This document shows, piece after piece, positions 1 to 11,710 of a DNA stretch of 64,000 nt (position 1 is the stretch's first letter; every line of letters starts with the position of its first letter). The stretch is from the NCBI GenBank assembly GCA_022826825.1, contig JAJDUD010000059.1, forward strand, positions 124,001-188,000, given 5' to 3'. Source of the stretch: Acidobacteriota bacterium. GTDB taxonomy: Bacteria > Acidobacteriota > Vicinamibacteria > Marinacidobacterales > Marinacidobacteraceae. A program made the position numbers and the translations under genes. Below the pieces are notes generated by a model. The model was not told where the DNA came from and did no database searches. It worked only from the letters and a program-made list of their open reading frames with translations.

Positions 1-6
1 TGACGG

Positions 7-732
7 ATGCCGCCCGGGGTGAAGCAGGCTGCGACAATCGGAGCACCCGTGAGCCTCGCCGTGGACTTCCACTCGCGCGTTACCGCTTGCCGGGCCTGTC
101 CGCGCCTGGTGGCCCATCGCGAGGCGGTCGCCCGCGAGCCGCCCCGGCGGTTTCGCGGCTTCGAGTACTGGGCGCGGCCCGTCCCGTCTTTCGGGGACGA
201 GGGTTTCCGCCTGCTCATCGTGGGTCTCGCCCCGGCGGCCCACGGCGCGAACCGAACGGGCCGGATGTTCACCGGAGACCGGTCGGGGGAGTGGCTCTAT
301 GAGGCACTGCACCGGTTCGGTTTCTCGTCGGCGCCCCACTCGCCGAATCCGGGCGACGGACTCCGGTTGCTGCGCGCCAGGATCACCGCCGCGATCCACT
401 GCGCTCCCCCGGGCAACCGCCCGACCGCTGAGGAACTCGCTGCCTGCCAACCGTTTCTCGAAGAGGAGATCCGCGGGGCGGGCGGGCTCCGGGTGGTTCT
501 CGCCCTCGGCTCGATTGCCTTTTCGACCTTTCTCCGCACGTGGAGGGCGCTCGGCCGCGAGGTCCCGGCCCCGATACCCCGCTTCGGCCACGGCGCCATG
601 GCCCGGATCGCGCCCCGGATCCACCTGCTCGCCAGCTACCACCCGAGCCAGCAGAACACGTTCACCGGCCGGCTCACCCGGCCCATGTTCCACGACGTGT
701 TCGCTACCGCCCGGGAACTCTGCAAGGAGTGA
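7..732 (+). CDS. Uracil-DNA glycosylase, family 5 (UDGb)
   Basis: Excises uracil and other deaminated bases from DNA to start base-excision repair. The 241-residue product carries the family-5 signature GLAPAAHGANRTGRMFTGD near residues 73-91 and a C-terminal SYHPSQQNTF motif that forms the second half of the active site. Cysteine pairs CRAC (about 28-31) and HC...AC (about 137 and 153) fit the [4Fe-4S] cluster of this family. A GTG at 49 is an alternative start that would match the usual family N-terminus more closely; the ATG at 7 is the longest option. The stop overlaps the Shine-Dalgarno sequence of the next gene, so the two are probably co-transcribed. Family assignment is firm, the start is not. 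Confidence 0.9.
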   Translation: MPPGVKQAATIGAPVSLAVDFHSRVTACRACPRLVAHREAVAREPPRRFRGFEYWARPVPSFGDEGFRLLIVGLAPAAHGANRTGRMFTGDRSGEWLYEALHRFGFSSAPHSPNPGDGLRLLRARITAAIHCAPPGNRPTAEELAACQPFLEEEIRGAGGLRVVLALGSIAFSTFLRTWRALGREVPAPIPRFGHGAMARIAPRIHLLASYHPSQQNTFTGRLTRPMFHDVFATARELCKE

Positions 733-734
733 CA

Positions 735-1691
735 ATGGAGCGTCGGCGGCCGATCCGGATCGTGGTTTCGGGCTGCCTCCTCGGTGAAGAAGTGCGCTAC
801 GACGGCGGGCACCGCCGGAGTGAGACCGTCGCCAGCGCCCTTGGCAAAGCCTTCGAGCTGGTCTCCGAGTGCCCCGAGATCGGTATCGGCCTCGGCGTGC
901 CCCGGCCCAAGATCCGGCTGGAGCGGAAGCCTGGAGGGACCCGACTCCGCGGATCACGGGGCGAGGACCTGACCCCGCTCATGGACGACTACGCGCGGCA
1001 GGCTGCCTCGGTCTTCGATGAGACCCGCGTCGCCGGGATCGTGCTCAAGTCCCGTTCACCGAGTTGCGGCATGGGCGACGTGAAGCTTCACGAGGGCAGC
1101 GCGGTGATCTCGGAGAACGGAACCGGGGTCTTCGCGAGCCGCATCGCGGCGGCGCTTCCCGAGGCGCCACGAATCTCGGAAGTGGACCTCGAGGAGCCCG
1201 CGCTCCGCGACCACTGGCTGACCCGTGTCTTCGCACTCGCGGAAATCCGGGAGCTGGCTTCGGGCTCGGCCGACGCTCGAACGCTCTACGAGTTCCACGC
1301 GCGCTGGAAGATGGTCCTGATGGCGCATTCGGAAGGGACCGCCCGCCGGCTCGGCCGCTTTCTCGCCGCCACGCGGGACATCCACGGCGCCCTGCCACGC
1401 TACGGGAAAGAGTTCCTCGCCGGGCTCGCCGAACCGGCGTCCGTGGGGACGCATCACAATGTCCTCCTCCACCTGGCCGGACACCTCAAGAAACCGCTCG
1501 ATCCGGCAGCGCGGGTACGCCTGGGCGGCGAAATCGCCGCGTTCCGGGCGCGAAAGGCGCCGCTCGCGGCGCCGGTCCGCTCCCTCGCCGCCTGGGCGGC
1601 AAGACGGGAGGTTCAGAGCCTCAGGAACCAGGCGTACCTCGCCGAACGCCCGGCGTCCCTCGCCTACCGCGAAGGGATCTACCGCGAGTAG
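735..1691 (+). CDS. DUF523 and DUF1722 two-domain protein (YbgA-like)
   Basis: 318 residues. The N-terminal DUF523 domain has the diagnostic SGCLLGEEVRYDGGH at about residues 12-26 and a conserved cysteine in KSRSPSCG. The C-terminal half is DUF1722 (YbgA-like), with the RWKMVLMAHS and GTHHNVLLHL blocks. This fusion is widespread, but its biochemical role is not established; it is often found near DNA repair or photolyase genes, and here it follows a uracil-DNA glycosylase. The ATG at 735 is chosen because AAGGAG (724-729) lies five bases upstream, although the frame stays open further 5' inside the previous gene. Confidence 0.85.
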   Translation: MERRRPIRIVVSGCLLGEEVRYDGGHRRSETVASALGKAFELVSECPEIGIGLGVPRPKIRLERKPGGTRLRGSRGEDLTPLMDDYARQAASVFDETRVAGIVLKSRSPSCGMGDVKLHEGSAVISENGTGVFASRIAAALPEAPRISEVDLEEPALRDHWLTRVFALAEIRELASGSADARTLYEFHARWKMVLMAHSEGTARRLGRFLAATRDIHGALPRYGKEFLAGLAEPASVGTHHNVLLHLAGHLKKPLDPAARVRLGGEIAAFRARKAPLAAPVRSLAAWAARREVQSLRNQAYLAERPASLAYREGIYRE

Positions 1692-1713
1692 CCGCGAATC
1701 GTCCGCGCGCGGC

Positions 1714-2856
1714 TCACCTCACGGTCGCCGGCCGGGCGCCTGCCATCACCCGGCGGTAGAGGTCCTCGTAGCGCGGCAACACCACCTCGCGCGCGAAGTG
1801 GGTGATCGCGCGCGTCCGCCCCGCGTCACCCATCGCCTGGCGCGCCGGCTCGTCGATCAGGAGTCGGACCGCTTCCGCAGCCATGCCCCGTACCTCGCCC
1901 ACCGGGAACAGTCGCCCGGCTTCGCCGTCGGTGACCACTTCCGGGAGGCCCCCGATCGTGGTCGCGATCACCGGCACCCGGCTCACCATCGCCTCGAGCG
2001 CGGTCAGACCGAAACTCTCCTGTTCGCTCGGCAGCAGCAGGAGATCCGCGCAGGCGAGGGGGCCCCGGATGTCGTCCTGCTGTCCGAGGAAGACGACGTC
2101 CGCGGAGAGGTCGAGTTCCCGCACGAGCTGTTGCGCAAAGAGCCTCTCCGGACCCTCCCCGACCAGGACCAGCTTCGCGGGGAGTTGCCGGCGCACTTCG
2201 GCAAAGACCCGAACGACGTCGCTGATGCGCTTCACCGGCCGGAAGTTCGAGATGTGCATCAGGATCCGTTCGCCGCCCGGCGCCCACGCCTCGCGGGCGT
2301 AGCGCTCCGGACCCGGGGCCGGCAATTCGGTATCCACGAAGTTGGGGATGACCTCGACCGGGACGTGAGGAGCGAAGTCGCGCTGGGTGCGATCGGCGAG
2401 ATAGTCCGAGACCGCGGTGACGGCGTCGGAACGCTCGAGCGCGAAGCGGATCACCCGGTCGAACGACTTGTCCGCTCCGACCAGGGTGATGTCGGTCCCG
2501 TGGAGAGTGGTCACGACCCGGGTCCGGCCGTCTCCGATGATCTCCCGCGCGAGAAAGGCGCTCACCGCGTTGGGAACCGCGTAGTGCGCGTGGATGATGT
2601 CGAAGCCGCCCTCGCTCGCCACCTCGGCCAGCTTGGTCGCGAGTCCGAGGGTGTACGGGGGATAGCGGAAGAGCGGGTACGACGCGATCTCCACCTCGTG
2701 GAGCCGCACTCCCGGATGGAAGCGCCGCAGCCGGAACGGCACCGCGTAGCTGACGACGTGGACTTCGTGTCCGGCATCCGCCATCCCGATGGCCAGATCG
2801 GAGGCGACCGCACCGCTCCCGCCGTGGGTCGGGTAACAGACGATGGCGAGGCGCAT
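1714..2856 (-). CDS. bshA: N-acetyl-alpha-D-glucosaminyl L-malate synthase BshA (bacillithiol pathway)
   Basis: GT4 glycosyltransferase of 380 residues that joins UDP-GlcNAc to L-malate in the first step of bacillithiol synthesis. The BshA-type N-terminus is plain: CYPTHGGSGAVASDL followed by EVHVVSYAVPFRL (residues 7-43), with HAHYAVPNA at 89-97. The C-terminal sugar-nucleotide domain has the EX7E pair at E280/E288 (EQESFGLTALEAM). The chosen start is the ATG immediately before the first beta strand; the frame is open for 40 more codons upstream without family resemblance. No bshB or bshC is in the window, so the pathway cannot be confirmed here. A generic GT4 enzyme is the alternative, but the N-terminal motifs favour BshA. 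Confidence 0.85.
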   Translation of the reverse strand: MRLAIVCYPTHGGSGAVASDLAIGMADAGHEVHVVSYAVPFRLRRFHPGVRLHEVEIASYPLFRYPPYTLGLATKLAEVASEGGFDIIHAHYAVPNAVSAFLAREIIGDGRTRVVTTLHGTDITLVGADKSFDRVIRFALERSDAVTAVSDYLADRTQRDFAPHVPVEVIPNFVDTELPAPGPERYAREAWAPGGERILMHISNFRPVKRISDVVRVFAEVRRQLPAKLVLVGEGPERLFAQQLVRELDLSADVVFLGQQDDIRGPLACADLLLLPSEQESFGLTALEAMVSRVPVIATTIGGLPEVVTDGEAGRLFPVGEVRGMAAEAVRLLIDEPARQAMGDAGRTRAITHFAREVVLPRYEDLYRRVMAGARPATVR

Positions 2857-2990
2857 TCGGGAAGAGAGTCTCTGACGGAGAGCGGGGCAATTCTGTTCCC
2901 TTGCCGAGTCCGTGCGACCGAAAATTGCCATCGCGCCCGCCTTTTGCGAAACTAGCCGTTCTCGAACCACGATCATTCAAGGACAACGTC

Positions 2991-3428
2991 ATGGACCCGC
3001 TGCTCAAGATCAGCCACCGGCCGGCCACCCGCGTTCCCCCGGAAGAGACCATTTGCGCGACGGTTCAGGCCATGGTGCGGGACCGCACCGGGGCGGCGGC
3101 GGTCATGAACCCCGATGGCACCCTCGCCGGGATCTTCACCGAACGGGACCTGATGACCCGGGTGGTCGCCCTGCACCGGGATCCGGAGACCACGGTTGTC
3201 GGAGACGCGATGACCACCCAGCCGGTCACCATCACTTCGGACACCTCACTGGAACAGGCGCTCGAGATCATGGTCTCCAACCATTTCCGGCACCTCCCGA
3301 TCGTGGACGGCGACGAAGTAATGGGGATGGCGACCGTACGCCGGGTCCTGAAGCACAAGCTCGACGAAGGCAAGGAAGAACTCGAGTCGGTGGTCAGCTT
3401 CTTCACCGCCGACGGCATCGGAGGCTAA
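2991..3428 (+). CDS. CBS domain-pair protein
   Basis: 145 residues consisting of two CBS motifs (about 5-60 and 70-130), ending in the typical GIFTERDLMTRVV and HLPIVDGDEVMGM strands. Free-standing CBS pairs bind adenosyl ligands and act as energy or redox sensors, or as regulators of partner proteins; no partner is obvious here. The ATG at 2991 is supported by AAGGA at 2979-2983; the longer open frame from 2901 has no such support. It is divergent from bshA, with about 130 bp between the start codons. The function beyond ligand sensing is unknown. Confidence 0.85.
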   Translation: MDPLLKISHRPATRVPPEETICATVQAMVRDRTGAAAVMNPDGTLAGIFTERDLMTRVVALHRDPETTVVGDAMTTQPVTITSDTSLEQALEIMVSNHFRHLPIVDGDEVMGMATVRRVLKHKLDEGKEELESVVSFFTADGIGG

Positions 3429-3451
3429 GCGGTCAGCAGCCGCCTAGCCAG

Positions 3452-3478
3452 GAGCGCCGGCCTTCGCCGCCGGCGCTC
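3452..3478. terminator. GC-rich hairpin between convergent genes
   Basis: A perfect 10-bp inverted repeat (GAGCGCCGGC / GCCGGCGCTC) with a 7-nt loop lies between the convergent CBS gene (ends 3428) and the small membrane protein gene (ends 3490). No run of T follows on either strand, so it would be a non-classical bidirectional terminator. It shares the AGGAGCGCCGG core with the palindrome at 55573 and may belong to the same repeat family. Confidence 0.5.
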
Positions 3479-3730
3479 TTCCCGCCCGGTCAGCGCGCCG
3501 CCGGCGGACGCTTCTTCGACAGCAGCCGGCCGATGACGAAGAGCGCGGCCCCCGTTCCCGTGAACACGAGCATCCGTCGCTCGGCGTCAGCGCCGAAGAA
3601 GAGGGCCGCGGCGCCCGTCACCACCAGCATGCCCACCATCATGAGCGTCCGGCCGGCGAAGTAGCGTACCCAGGCGAGCGTCACCGCGGTGGGGAGAGGC
3701 TCTCGGCGGCGCTTCGGCACGGTGGTTCCG

Positions 3731-5512
<1,782 letters not shown>

Positions 5513-5557
5513 GAGCCGGCCGTCAGGAACCGTCGACTGCGAACAACGGCACACCCG

Positions 5558-5604
5558 GCTTGGAACGCCGACCTCCGGTCGGCACCGCTGGCCGGAGGCC
5601 GGCG
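5558..5604. repeat. Interspersed palindromic repeat, copy 1
   Basis: In the gap between glyS and mutL: TGGAACGCCGACCTCCGGTC followed by GGCACCGC and then GGCCGGAGGCCGGCG. The core TGGAACGCCGNNCTCCGGNCGGCAC also occurs at 9499 (opposite orientation) and 34051, with related forms at 28188 and 36524. Confidence 0.6.
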
Positions 5605-5626
5605 AAACGCACGCCGTAACCAGCCC

Positions 5627-7783
5627 TCACGACGCCGACGCCTCGATCTGGCCCAGGTCCCCGACCTCGCTGAACAGCGCATCCAGCCGGGCGAGCAGCG
5701 CCAGCCGGTTGGCGCGCACCGCCGGGTCCTCGGCCATGACCAGCACGTCATCGAAGAAGGTGGCGATGGAGGGAGAGAGAGTGGCCAGCGCCTGGAACGC
5801 CGGGAAATAACTCGATTCCGCGAACCGGCGCTCCACCTCGGCCTCGACCTCCTCCAGCCTGTCGCAGAGCTGCTGTTCCGCCGCCTCAGCCAGCAGTTTC
5901 CGCCTGAGCCCGGCTCCCCTTCCCTCCCGAATCTCGGGCGGCAGAATACGCCTGACGCGCCGGGAAGCTTCCGCGAGGGTCGCGTAGTCTCCGGAAATCA
6001 CCGCGGTCGCGAGATCCCGAATCCGCTGCCAGGTGTCAGCGACCGCATGGGACCAGTCTCTGGTCGCGAGCACCGCGTTCACCACTCCCCTCGGCGTTGA
6101 CGGACCAACGAACGCGTGTGGCAGGCGGTCGTTCACGAACGCCGCGAGTTTCCCGGCGACGACGGCCCGCACCGCGTCGCCCGGGTGATATCCGTCGAGA
6201 GCCCGGTTGAGCAGGGCTTCCGGCGAGGGCCAGCCGTTTCGAGGTTCCGGGTAATCCGCCGGAGCGTCCCGCAGCACCCGGATGATGGAGAGCGCCGCCC
6301 GCCGCAGGGCGAACGGATCGCCGGAGCCCGAAGGTTCCTCCCCGGCGAGGAAGAGGCCGGCGAGCGTGTCCGCCCGGTCGGCCAGCGACACCGCCGCTCC
6401 CTCCGGGTCACGGGGGAGGTCTCCGTCGAGCCCCGCGGGCCGGTAGTGGTCATAGACCGCCCGCCACACGGTTTCCGGGACGCCCTCCTCACGGAGCAGC
6501 AATCCCCCCGCCAGCCCCTGGAGCGACGCGAACTCTCCGACCAGATTCCCCGTCAGGTCGCACTTCGAAAGCCCGGCGGCGTGCGACGCGGCGGCGGCAT
6601 CCGCTCCCGTCGATGCGGCGATCCAGGCAGCCAGGTCCTCCATCCGGTCAGCCTTTTCCGAGAAGCTGCCGAGCTGCCGGTGGAAGACGACGCCCGCGAG
6701 GCGCGGCCGCGTCTCGGCGAGCGGGACCTTCCGGTCCTCGTCCCAGAAGAAACGCGCGTCCCGCAACCGGGCCACCACGACCCGCCCGGCGCCGCGCCGG
6801 ACGTGTCCCTCCGGATCGTCCGGCAGGTTGGTGACGGCGACGAAAAGCGGTTTCGTGGGAAACGGAAAGTACTTCTGGTGGTGAATGAGAACGGTGTCCC
6901 GGATCTCCTTCGGCAGCGAAAGGAACTCGTTGGGAAACCGGCCCAACACCGCTCCGGGGTACTCGACGAGGTCCTTGTGAACGTCCGCTGCGTCACCGAC
7001 CTCGGCGGACTCGCCCGCCTCGTTCTCACAGCGCCCCAGCGCTTCGAGCAGGCGACCCTTCCGTTCCTCGCCGTCGAGCACCACGAAACGGCGGCGCAGC
7101 CCTTCCGTGAGACTCCGGAGCGAAGCCACGGAGAACGAAGCGCCGGGGACCTCCCCGTCCACCGCGGTCCGCGACCGGTGTCCGTAACTCCGGTTCCCCG
7201 CCACGACCGGTGCGCCTCCGTTCACCTCGATCCGGAAGGAAATGACCTCTTCCCCCAAGAGGGCCGCGATCCAGCGGATGGGACGGGCGAAGGCGAACGC
7301 CTTCTCCCCGATGGAGGCATCCCAGTTCATGGCCTTGGGGAGCGGTACGGCGCGCAGCGCGTCCTCCAGGATCCCGGGCAGGATCCGGATCGCCGGCTTT
7401 CCGGGCGCGACCTGGCGGACCCCCAGGTATTGACCGCGCGAGGTCTCCACCGGCTGAAGGCGCTCGTCGAAGTCCGCCTCCTCGATCCCCTGCTTCCGGG
7501 CGAAGCCGGCGGCGGCCCGGCTCCAGCGGCCGCCCTCGTCCCTTGCGACCCGCCACGGGGGGCCCAGGACTTCGCGAACCTGATCCGGCTGGGACTCGGG
7601 AATCCCGGCGCCATGGACCACCAGCCGGCGAGGGGTGCAGCAGGAGCCGATCGTTTCCGCCGACAGCCGTTCCCGATCGAGACCTTCGGCGACCGCCGTC
7701 TCAAACCCCTTCGCGAGACCTGCGACCCAGTCGGCGGGAATCTCCTCGCACCCGATCTCGATGAGGAGTTCCTTCCCGCTCAT
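5627..7783 (-). CDS. glyS: Glycyl-tRNA synthetase, beta subunit
   Basis: 718 residues, normal length for the beta chain of the alpha2beta2 bacterial GlyRS that charges tRNA-Gly. The N-terminus [16 protein letters not shown] is diagnostic, [14 protein letters not shown] and [18 protein letters not shown] follow mid-protein, and the C-terminal third is helical like the anticodon-binding region ([19 protein letters not shown]). The start ATG at 7783 overlaps the stop of glyQ (ATGA), so translation is coupled and subunit stoichiometry can be matched. The frame stays open far upstream inside glyQ but without homology. Confidence 0.96.
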   Translation of the reverse strand: MSGKELLIEIGCEEIPADWVAGLAKGFETAVAEGLDRERLSAETIGSCCTPRRLVVHGAGIPESQPDQVREVLGPPWRVARDEGGRWSRAAAGFARKQGIEEADFDERLQPVETSRGQYLGVRQVAPGKPAIRILPGILEDALRAVPLPKAMNWDASIGEKAFAFARPIRWIAALLGEEVISFRIEVNGGAPVVAGNRSYGHRSRTAVDGEVPGASFSVASLRSLTEGLRRRFVVLDGEERKGRLLEALGRCENEAGESAEVGDAADVHKDLVEYPGAVLGRFPNEFLSLPKEIRDTVLIHHQKYFPFPTKPLFVAVTNLPDDPEGHVRRGAGRVVVARLRDARFFWDEDRKVPLAETRPRLAGVVFHRQLGSFSEKADRMEDLAAWIAASTGADAAAASHAAGLSKCDLTGNLVGEFASLQGLAGGLLLREEGVPETVWRAVYDHYRPAGLDGDLPRDPEGAAVSLADRADTLAGLFLAGEEPSGSGDPFALRRAALSIIRVLRDAPADYPEPRNGWPSPEALLNRALDGYHPGDAVRAVVAGKLAAFVNDRLPHAFVGPSTPRGVVNAVLATRDWSHAVADTWQRIRDLATAVISGDYATLAEASRRVRRILPPEIREGRGAGLRRKLLAEAAEQQLCDRLEEVEAEVERRFAESSYFPAFQALATLSPSIATFFDDVLVMAEDPAVRANRLALLARLDALFSEVGDLGQIEASAS

Positions 7784-8619
7784 GGGCCGTCCAGATAGCC
7801 GTTCGCGGCGGCGGTGGCGAGCCGGCGTACAGCCAGGATGCGGGTCGGGCGGTCGCTGACGGACACCGCGCCCCGCGAATCGAGCAGGTTGAACAGATGC
7901 GAGGCCCGCAGGCACTGCTCGTAGCCGGGCAACACGAGTCCCCCCTTGATCAGGCGGGCCCCCTCGGCGATCGCTTCGTCGAAATTGCGGCTCAGGACCG
8001 CAGTGTCGGCCTCTTCGAACGCGTAGCGCGACGACTGCTGCTCGTCGACGAGCCGCACCGTGCGGTAGTCCACGCCGCGCGTCCACTCGAGGTCGTACAC
8101 GTCGTCCACGTCCTGCAGATACATCGCAAGCCGCTCCAGCCCGTAGGTGATCTCCACCGAGATGGGGGCCAGTTCGATACCTCCGGCCTGCTGGAAGTAG
8201 GTGAACTGGCTGATCTCGAGTCCGTCGAGGACGACCTGCCAGCCAACGCCCCAGGCCCCGAGGGTGGGCGCGGCCCAGTTGTCTTCCTCGAAACGAAGGT
8301 CGTGTCGAGAGGCGTCCACCCCGCACGCCGCCAGGCTCTCCAGGTAGAGATCCTGAATGTCCTGGGGAGACGGCTTCAGAATGAGCTGGAGCTGGTGGTG
8401 CTTGTAGAGGCGGTTCGGGTTCTCGCCGTAGCGCCCGTCGGCGGGCCGGCGCGACGGCTGCACGTACACCACCTTCCAGGGCGTTTTCCCGAGCACCCGG
8501 AAGAACGTCTCCGGATGCATGGTCCCCGCGCCCATCTCCATGTCGTACGGCTGGGCGACCACGGCGCCCTGGTCCGCCCAGTAACCGGTCAGCCTCGCAA
8601 TCAGGTCCTGAAAGGTCAC
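7780..8619 (-). CDS. glyQ: Glycyl-tRNA synthetase, alpha subunit
   Basis: 279-residue catalytic chain of the tetrameric class-II GlyRS. Recognised by [16 protein letters not shown] at the N-terminus, [21 protein letters not shown] (class-II motif region, about 50-70), and [19 protein letters not shown] around residues 108-126. It overlaps recO upstream (ATGA at 8616-8619) and glyS downstream by four bases each, giving a recO-glyQ-glyS operon. Nothing unusual. Confidence 0.97.
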   Translation of the reverse strand: MTFQDLIARLTGYWADQGAVVAQPYDMEMGAGTMHPETFFRVLGKTPWKVVYVQPSRRPADGRYGENPNRLYKHHQLQLILKPSPQDIQDLYLESLAACGVDASRHDLRFEEDNWAAPTLGAWGVGWQVVLDGLEISQFTYFQQAGGIELAPISVEITYGLERLAMYLQDVDDVYDLEWTRGVDYRTVRLVDEQQSSRYAFEEADTAVLSRNFDEAIAEGARLIKGGLVLPGYEQCLRASHLFNLLDSRGAVSVSDRPTRILAVRRLATAAANGYLDGP

Positions 8620-9392
8620 GGCACGGGTTCTCCGGCGTGATGGATCGTCGGGTACAGGAGTCCCTCGAGCGCGTGACGCGCCGGGAGCGCCCGCTCGGCG
8701 AATCCTGCGGTCAGGCGCCCGTGGAACCGGAAGAGCTCCCGGGCGGTCGAGGCTTCGGGCGCCGAAGCGGAGGGCGGCGCGACCCAGAAGGTCTCCAGCA
8801 GGTTGAGCGCCCGGGCGGAGAGACGGTCGGTCGGCTCTCCGTGCCCGGGAGCGCAGCGGGTGCAGGCATAGACCGGACCGGCGGCGAAGAACACCGCGCC
8901 GTCCGGCTCGAAGCCGGCGCCGCAGGCGCAGCGTCCGGGCCGCGGGTAGAGCCCGGAGAGCCGCAGGAGCCAGGCTTCGAAATAGGCGACCACGAGTTCC
9001 GCGGGCCGTTCGTCGAGAAGCGCGTCCCGGCAGGCGGCGATCAGCCGGAAGAGCTTCGGGTCGGCCTCCCGGTCCGGGGCGAAGGTGTCCACGAGCCGGG
9101 AAAGGTAGCCCAGTGCGGCGGCGCGTACCGGGTCGCGGGCGAGCGGCAACGCGGAAGTGACGAGTTCACAGCGATCGAGATGCACGAGTTCCCTGCCCTC
9201 CCGCTCGAACCAGCCGGCTTCGACCTCGTTCCCGATGTCGAGAGAGGCTCCGTAGCGCGACCTGGGCTTCCGGGCGCCGCGTGCCCACGCCCGGACCTTC
9301 CCCTCCTCGCCGCTGAAGAGCACGCAGACCCGGTCCGCCTCCGCCACCGCGTAGGTGCGGAGGACGAACGCGCGGGATTGTTTGAGCGGCAT
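8616..9392 (-). CDS. recO: DNA repair protein RecO
   Basis: 258 residues. RecO loads RecA onto SSB-coated single strands together with RecR and anneals complementary strands. The N-terminal OB fold begins [22 protein letters not shown] and is followed by the helical domain. A zinc-binding CXC...CXXC pattern (RCACG and YACTRC, about residues 160-190) matches the family. The start at 9392 gives the usual [12 protein letters not shown]-terminus; a longer frame exists without resemblance. First gene of the recO-glyQ-glyS operon. Confidence 0.93.
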   Translation of the reverse strand: MPLKQSRAFVLRTYAVAEADRVCVLFSGEEGKVRAWARGARKPRSRYGASLDIGNEVEAGWFEREGRELVHLDRCELVTSALPLARDPVRAAALGYLSRLVDTFAPDREADPKLFRLIAACRDALLDERPAELVVAYFEAWLLRLSGLYPRPGRCACGAGFEPDGAVFFAAGPVYACTRCAPGHGEPTDRLSARALNLLETFWVAPPSASAPEASTARELFRFHGRLTAGFAERALPARHALEGLLYPTIHHAGEPVP

Positions 9393-9498
9393 TGTGGGAG
9401 GAAGGTCGGAGGCTAACCGGTGTTTCTCCAGTTGTGACCTGGAACCCCACCCCAACGCAGAGCGGCGGCGATCCGCCTCCTGCGGCCCTCGAGGCCGC

Positions 9499-9528
9499 GT
9501 GCCGGCCGGAGTCCGGCGTTCCAGGCCG
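9499..9528. repeat. Interspersed palindromic repeat, copy 2 (inverted orientation)
   Basis: GTGCCGGCCGGAGTCCGGCG followed by TTCCAGGC; its reverse complement matches the TGGAACGCCGGNCTCCGGCC core seen at 5558 and 34051. It sits in the 144-bp gap between mgtE and recO. Confidence 0.6.
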
Positions 9529-9536
9529 TCCCCGCC

Positions 9537-10895
9537 TCAGAGATGCGTCAGGGCCGTCACCCCGATACTCAGGAACAGCAGGAAACCGGACACGTCGGTG
9601 GCGGTCGTGACGAAGACCGAGGACGCGAGCGCGGGGTCCACCTTGAGCCAGCGCAGGGTGAGCGGCATCAGCGTTCCCACGATCGCCGCCACCACCATGG
9701 TCCCGATCATGGCGAGCGCCAGCGCGAGGCCGATCCGGGGATCGCCCTTCCAGACCCAGGAGACCCCGGCGATGAGGAGGCCGATCATCAGGCCGTTGGC
9801 CGAACCCACCGCGAGTTCCTTGAGGAGCGCCTGCCGGCTGTTCTTCCAGCTCAGCTCCCCGAGCGCGATCCCGCGCACCATCACGGTGAGCGTCTGGTTC
9901 CCGGCGTTGCCGCCGAGCAGCGGCACCATGGGCATGAACACCGCGAGGATCGCGAAGCGGGCGATGTCTTCCTCGAAGAGGCTGACCACCCAGGCCGCCA
10001 GGAAGGCCGTGGCGAGGTTCACCGTCAGCCAGGGGATGCGCATCCGGATGGAGCGGGACGCCTTGGTGAAGACGCTCTCGGAAACCCCGAGCCCCGCCAT
10101 GCGGTACATGTCCTCGGTGGCCTCCTCCTTGATGACGTCGATGATGTCGTCCACCGTGATGACCCCGACCAGCTTCCCCTGCTGGTTCACCACCGGAACC
10201 GCGAGGATGTTGTAGCTGGCCACCAACTGGGCGACCTCCTCCTGGTCCATCTCGGTGCGCACCCGGAGAACGTCGGTCACCATCACCTCGGAGAGCAGCG
10301 CTTCCGGGCGCCGCTGGAGGAGCTGGCGCAGGGAGAGCACTCCCACCAGGGTCCCGTGGCCGTCCACCACGTAGATGTAGAAGACCATCTCCACGTCGGG
10401 GGACTCCTGGAGGCGCGCGATGGTCTCGCCGATGGTGGCGTCCTCGGGGACCGAGAACACCTTCGGGCTCATGATCCGGCCGGCGGTCTCCTCCGGGTAC
10501 TGGAGCAGGTCCTCGACGTCGGAGGCCTCGCGGGTCCGCATTCCCCGGAGCACCCGCTCCCGGAGTTCCTCGGGGAGTTCGCTCAGGAACTCGGCGGCGT
10601 CGTCGGGGTCGAGTTCCTGGAGGAGCTGGGAGATCTCGGCGGGCTCGAGCCGCGGCATCAGGTCGGCGGCCCGCTCGACCCCGAACTCTCCGAGCGCCGC
10701 CGCGGCGAGATTCAGGTCCCGCTGGAAGACGACCCGGAACGTCTTCAGCCGGTAGGCCTCCGGCAGGTCGGCGAGGACCTGGGCGACATCCGCCGGATGC
10801 AGCTTCTCGAGGATGCGGTGTGCGTTAGCGAAGGCCCCCCGGGACACCAGTTTGCGCACCGTCTCCGCGAGCAGCGGGGTCTTGGTGAGAACCAT
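9537..10895 (-). CDS. mgtE: Magnesium transporter MgtE
   Basis: 452-residue Mg2+ channel of the inner membrane. An N-terminal helical MgtE_N domain (residues 15-125, repeated LHPADVAQVLADLP-like units) precedes two CBS domains (about 130-255, including VFYIYVVDGHGTLVGVLSL). Five membrane segments form the pore, with the signature MPMVPLLGGNAGNQT near residue 325. In characterised MgtE the N domain and CBS pair close the pore at high Mg2+. No M-box riboswitch is apparent in the short upstream region. Monocistronic by spacing. Confidence 0.96.
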   Translation of the reverse strand: MVLTKTPLLAETVRKLVSRGAFANAHRILEKLHPADVAQVLADLPEAYRLKTFRVVFQRDLNLAAAALGEFGVERAADLMPRLEPAEISQLLQELDPDDAAEFLSELPEELRERVLRGMRTREASDVEDLLQYPEETAGRIMSPKVFSVPEDATIGETIARLQESPDVEMVFYIYVVDGHGTLVGVLSLRQLLQRRPEALLSEVMVTDVLRVRTEMDQEEVAQLVASYNILAVPVVNQQGKLVGVITVDDIIDVIKEEATEDMYRMAGLGVSESVFTKASRSIRMRIPWLTVNLATAFLAAWVVSLFEEDIARFAILAVFMPMVPLLGGNAGNQTLTVMVRGIALGELSWKNSRQALLKELAVGSANGLMIGLLIAGVSWVWKGDPRIGLALALAMIGTMVVAAIVGTLMPLTLRWLKVDPALASSVFVTTATDVSGFLLFLSIGVTALTHL

Positions 10896-11037
10896 GGCGG
10901 GTACCGGAAGGGCGCACCTCGACGGGGACGGTTCTCCGGCTGGGTTCCGGAGGTTGGGCGGATTCGTCGAGCTGCATCAGGGGGCGCAGGGTACCACGGA
11001 GCGCGCTCCCTCCGGCGGTTTCTGGGGGCGTTTGCCG

Positions 11038-11550
11038 CTACCGCTCACTCCAGGGCGGCGTGTCGGTGAGTGGGCAGACGGCCTCGACCTTGGCCGCGAT
11101 GTCCCGCCCGACGGCCGCGAGCTGCGACGCGTCCAACTGGCCCTGAATCTCCTCGAAGAGCTGACGCTCCTCGGTGCGGATGTGGCCGTGAAGCACCTCT
11201 CCGAACCGCTTGAGGAGCGGGATCCGGTCCTCGTCCGTGGCTCCGGCGATACGCCGAACAAGGTCTTCCATCACCCGGTGCTCGGCGATGAGGCTGTCGA
11301 GCAACGCGCCGGATCGAAGGAAGGGCCGTACCGCGGGGAAGAGGATTTCCTCCTCGACGCGAAAATGCCCGAGGAGTTCAGCTTCAGCGGCGCGGGCGAC
11401 CTTCGCCGCCAGCTCCAGTCCCTTCGCGCGGGTAGGTTCCGCCTTCAATCCCCGGTCGATGAACACCGTGAGGGCCAGGCCGTGTTGATGCTGATGGGAG
11501 AGTGGAATCAGACTCGGATCCCGGTGCAGCGGCTGCGGGGCCATGTCCAC
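11038..11550 (-). CDS. Hemerythrin-like HHE domain protein (paralogue 1)
   Basis: 170 residues folding as a four-helix HHE bundle. Iron-ligand type residues are seen in order: SHQHQHGL (H19, H21, H23), HFRVEEEILFP, AEHRVMEDLV and HGHIRTEERQLF. This arrangement supports a di-iron site that binds O2 or NO, or acts in iron and redox stress; the actual substrate is not known. The next gene upstream is a clear paralogue, so the pair probably arose by tandem duplication. The start gives an N-terminal extension of about 15 residues before the first helix. Confidence 0.85.
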   Translation of the reverse strand: MDMAPQPLHRDPSLIPLSHQHQHGLALTVFIDRGLKAEPTRAKGLELAAKVARAAEAELLGHFRVEEEILFPAVRPFLRSGALLDSLIAEHRVMEDLVRRIAGATDEDRIPLLKRFGEVLHGHIRTEERQLFEEIQGQLDASQLAAVGRDIAAKVEAVCPLTDTPPWSER

Positions 11551-11710
11551 ACTCTAGTCGCACGAGCCGGTCCTGCGTTTTCCGGCGTTCCGCCGTCAGG
11601 GCGGTCGGCGTCGCAACGGGCGCGCTTCACACAGGGCAGCGGCACGTGGATTGGACCGCCTCTCGGCGGTCGGTGCCGGTCCGGATGCAGACGGGTCTGC
11701 GGTCGAGGGC

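Noticed and set aside
1459-2955. A 498-codon open frame on the plus strand
   Set aside because: It is antisense to bshA, Arg/Pro-rich and without recognisable domains; a product of high GC.
10896-11037. M-box magnesium riboswitch before mgtE
   Set aside because: No M-box core recognised in the 142 bp upstream of the gene.
9543-11069. 508-codon His-rich plus-strand frame opposite mgtE
   Set aside because: A His/Asp/Glu-rich composition is typical of the antisense of a GC-rich transporter gene; no domain.
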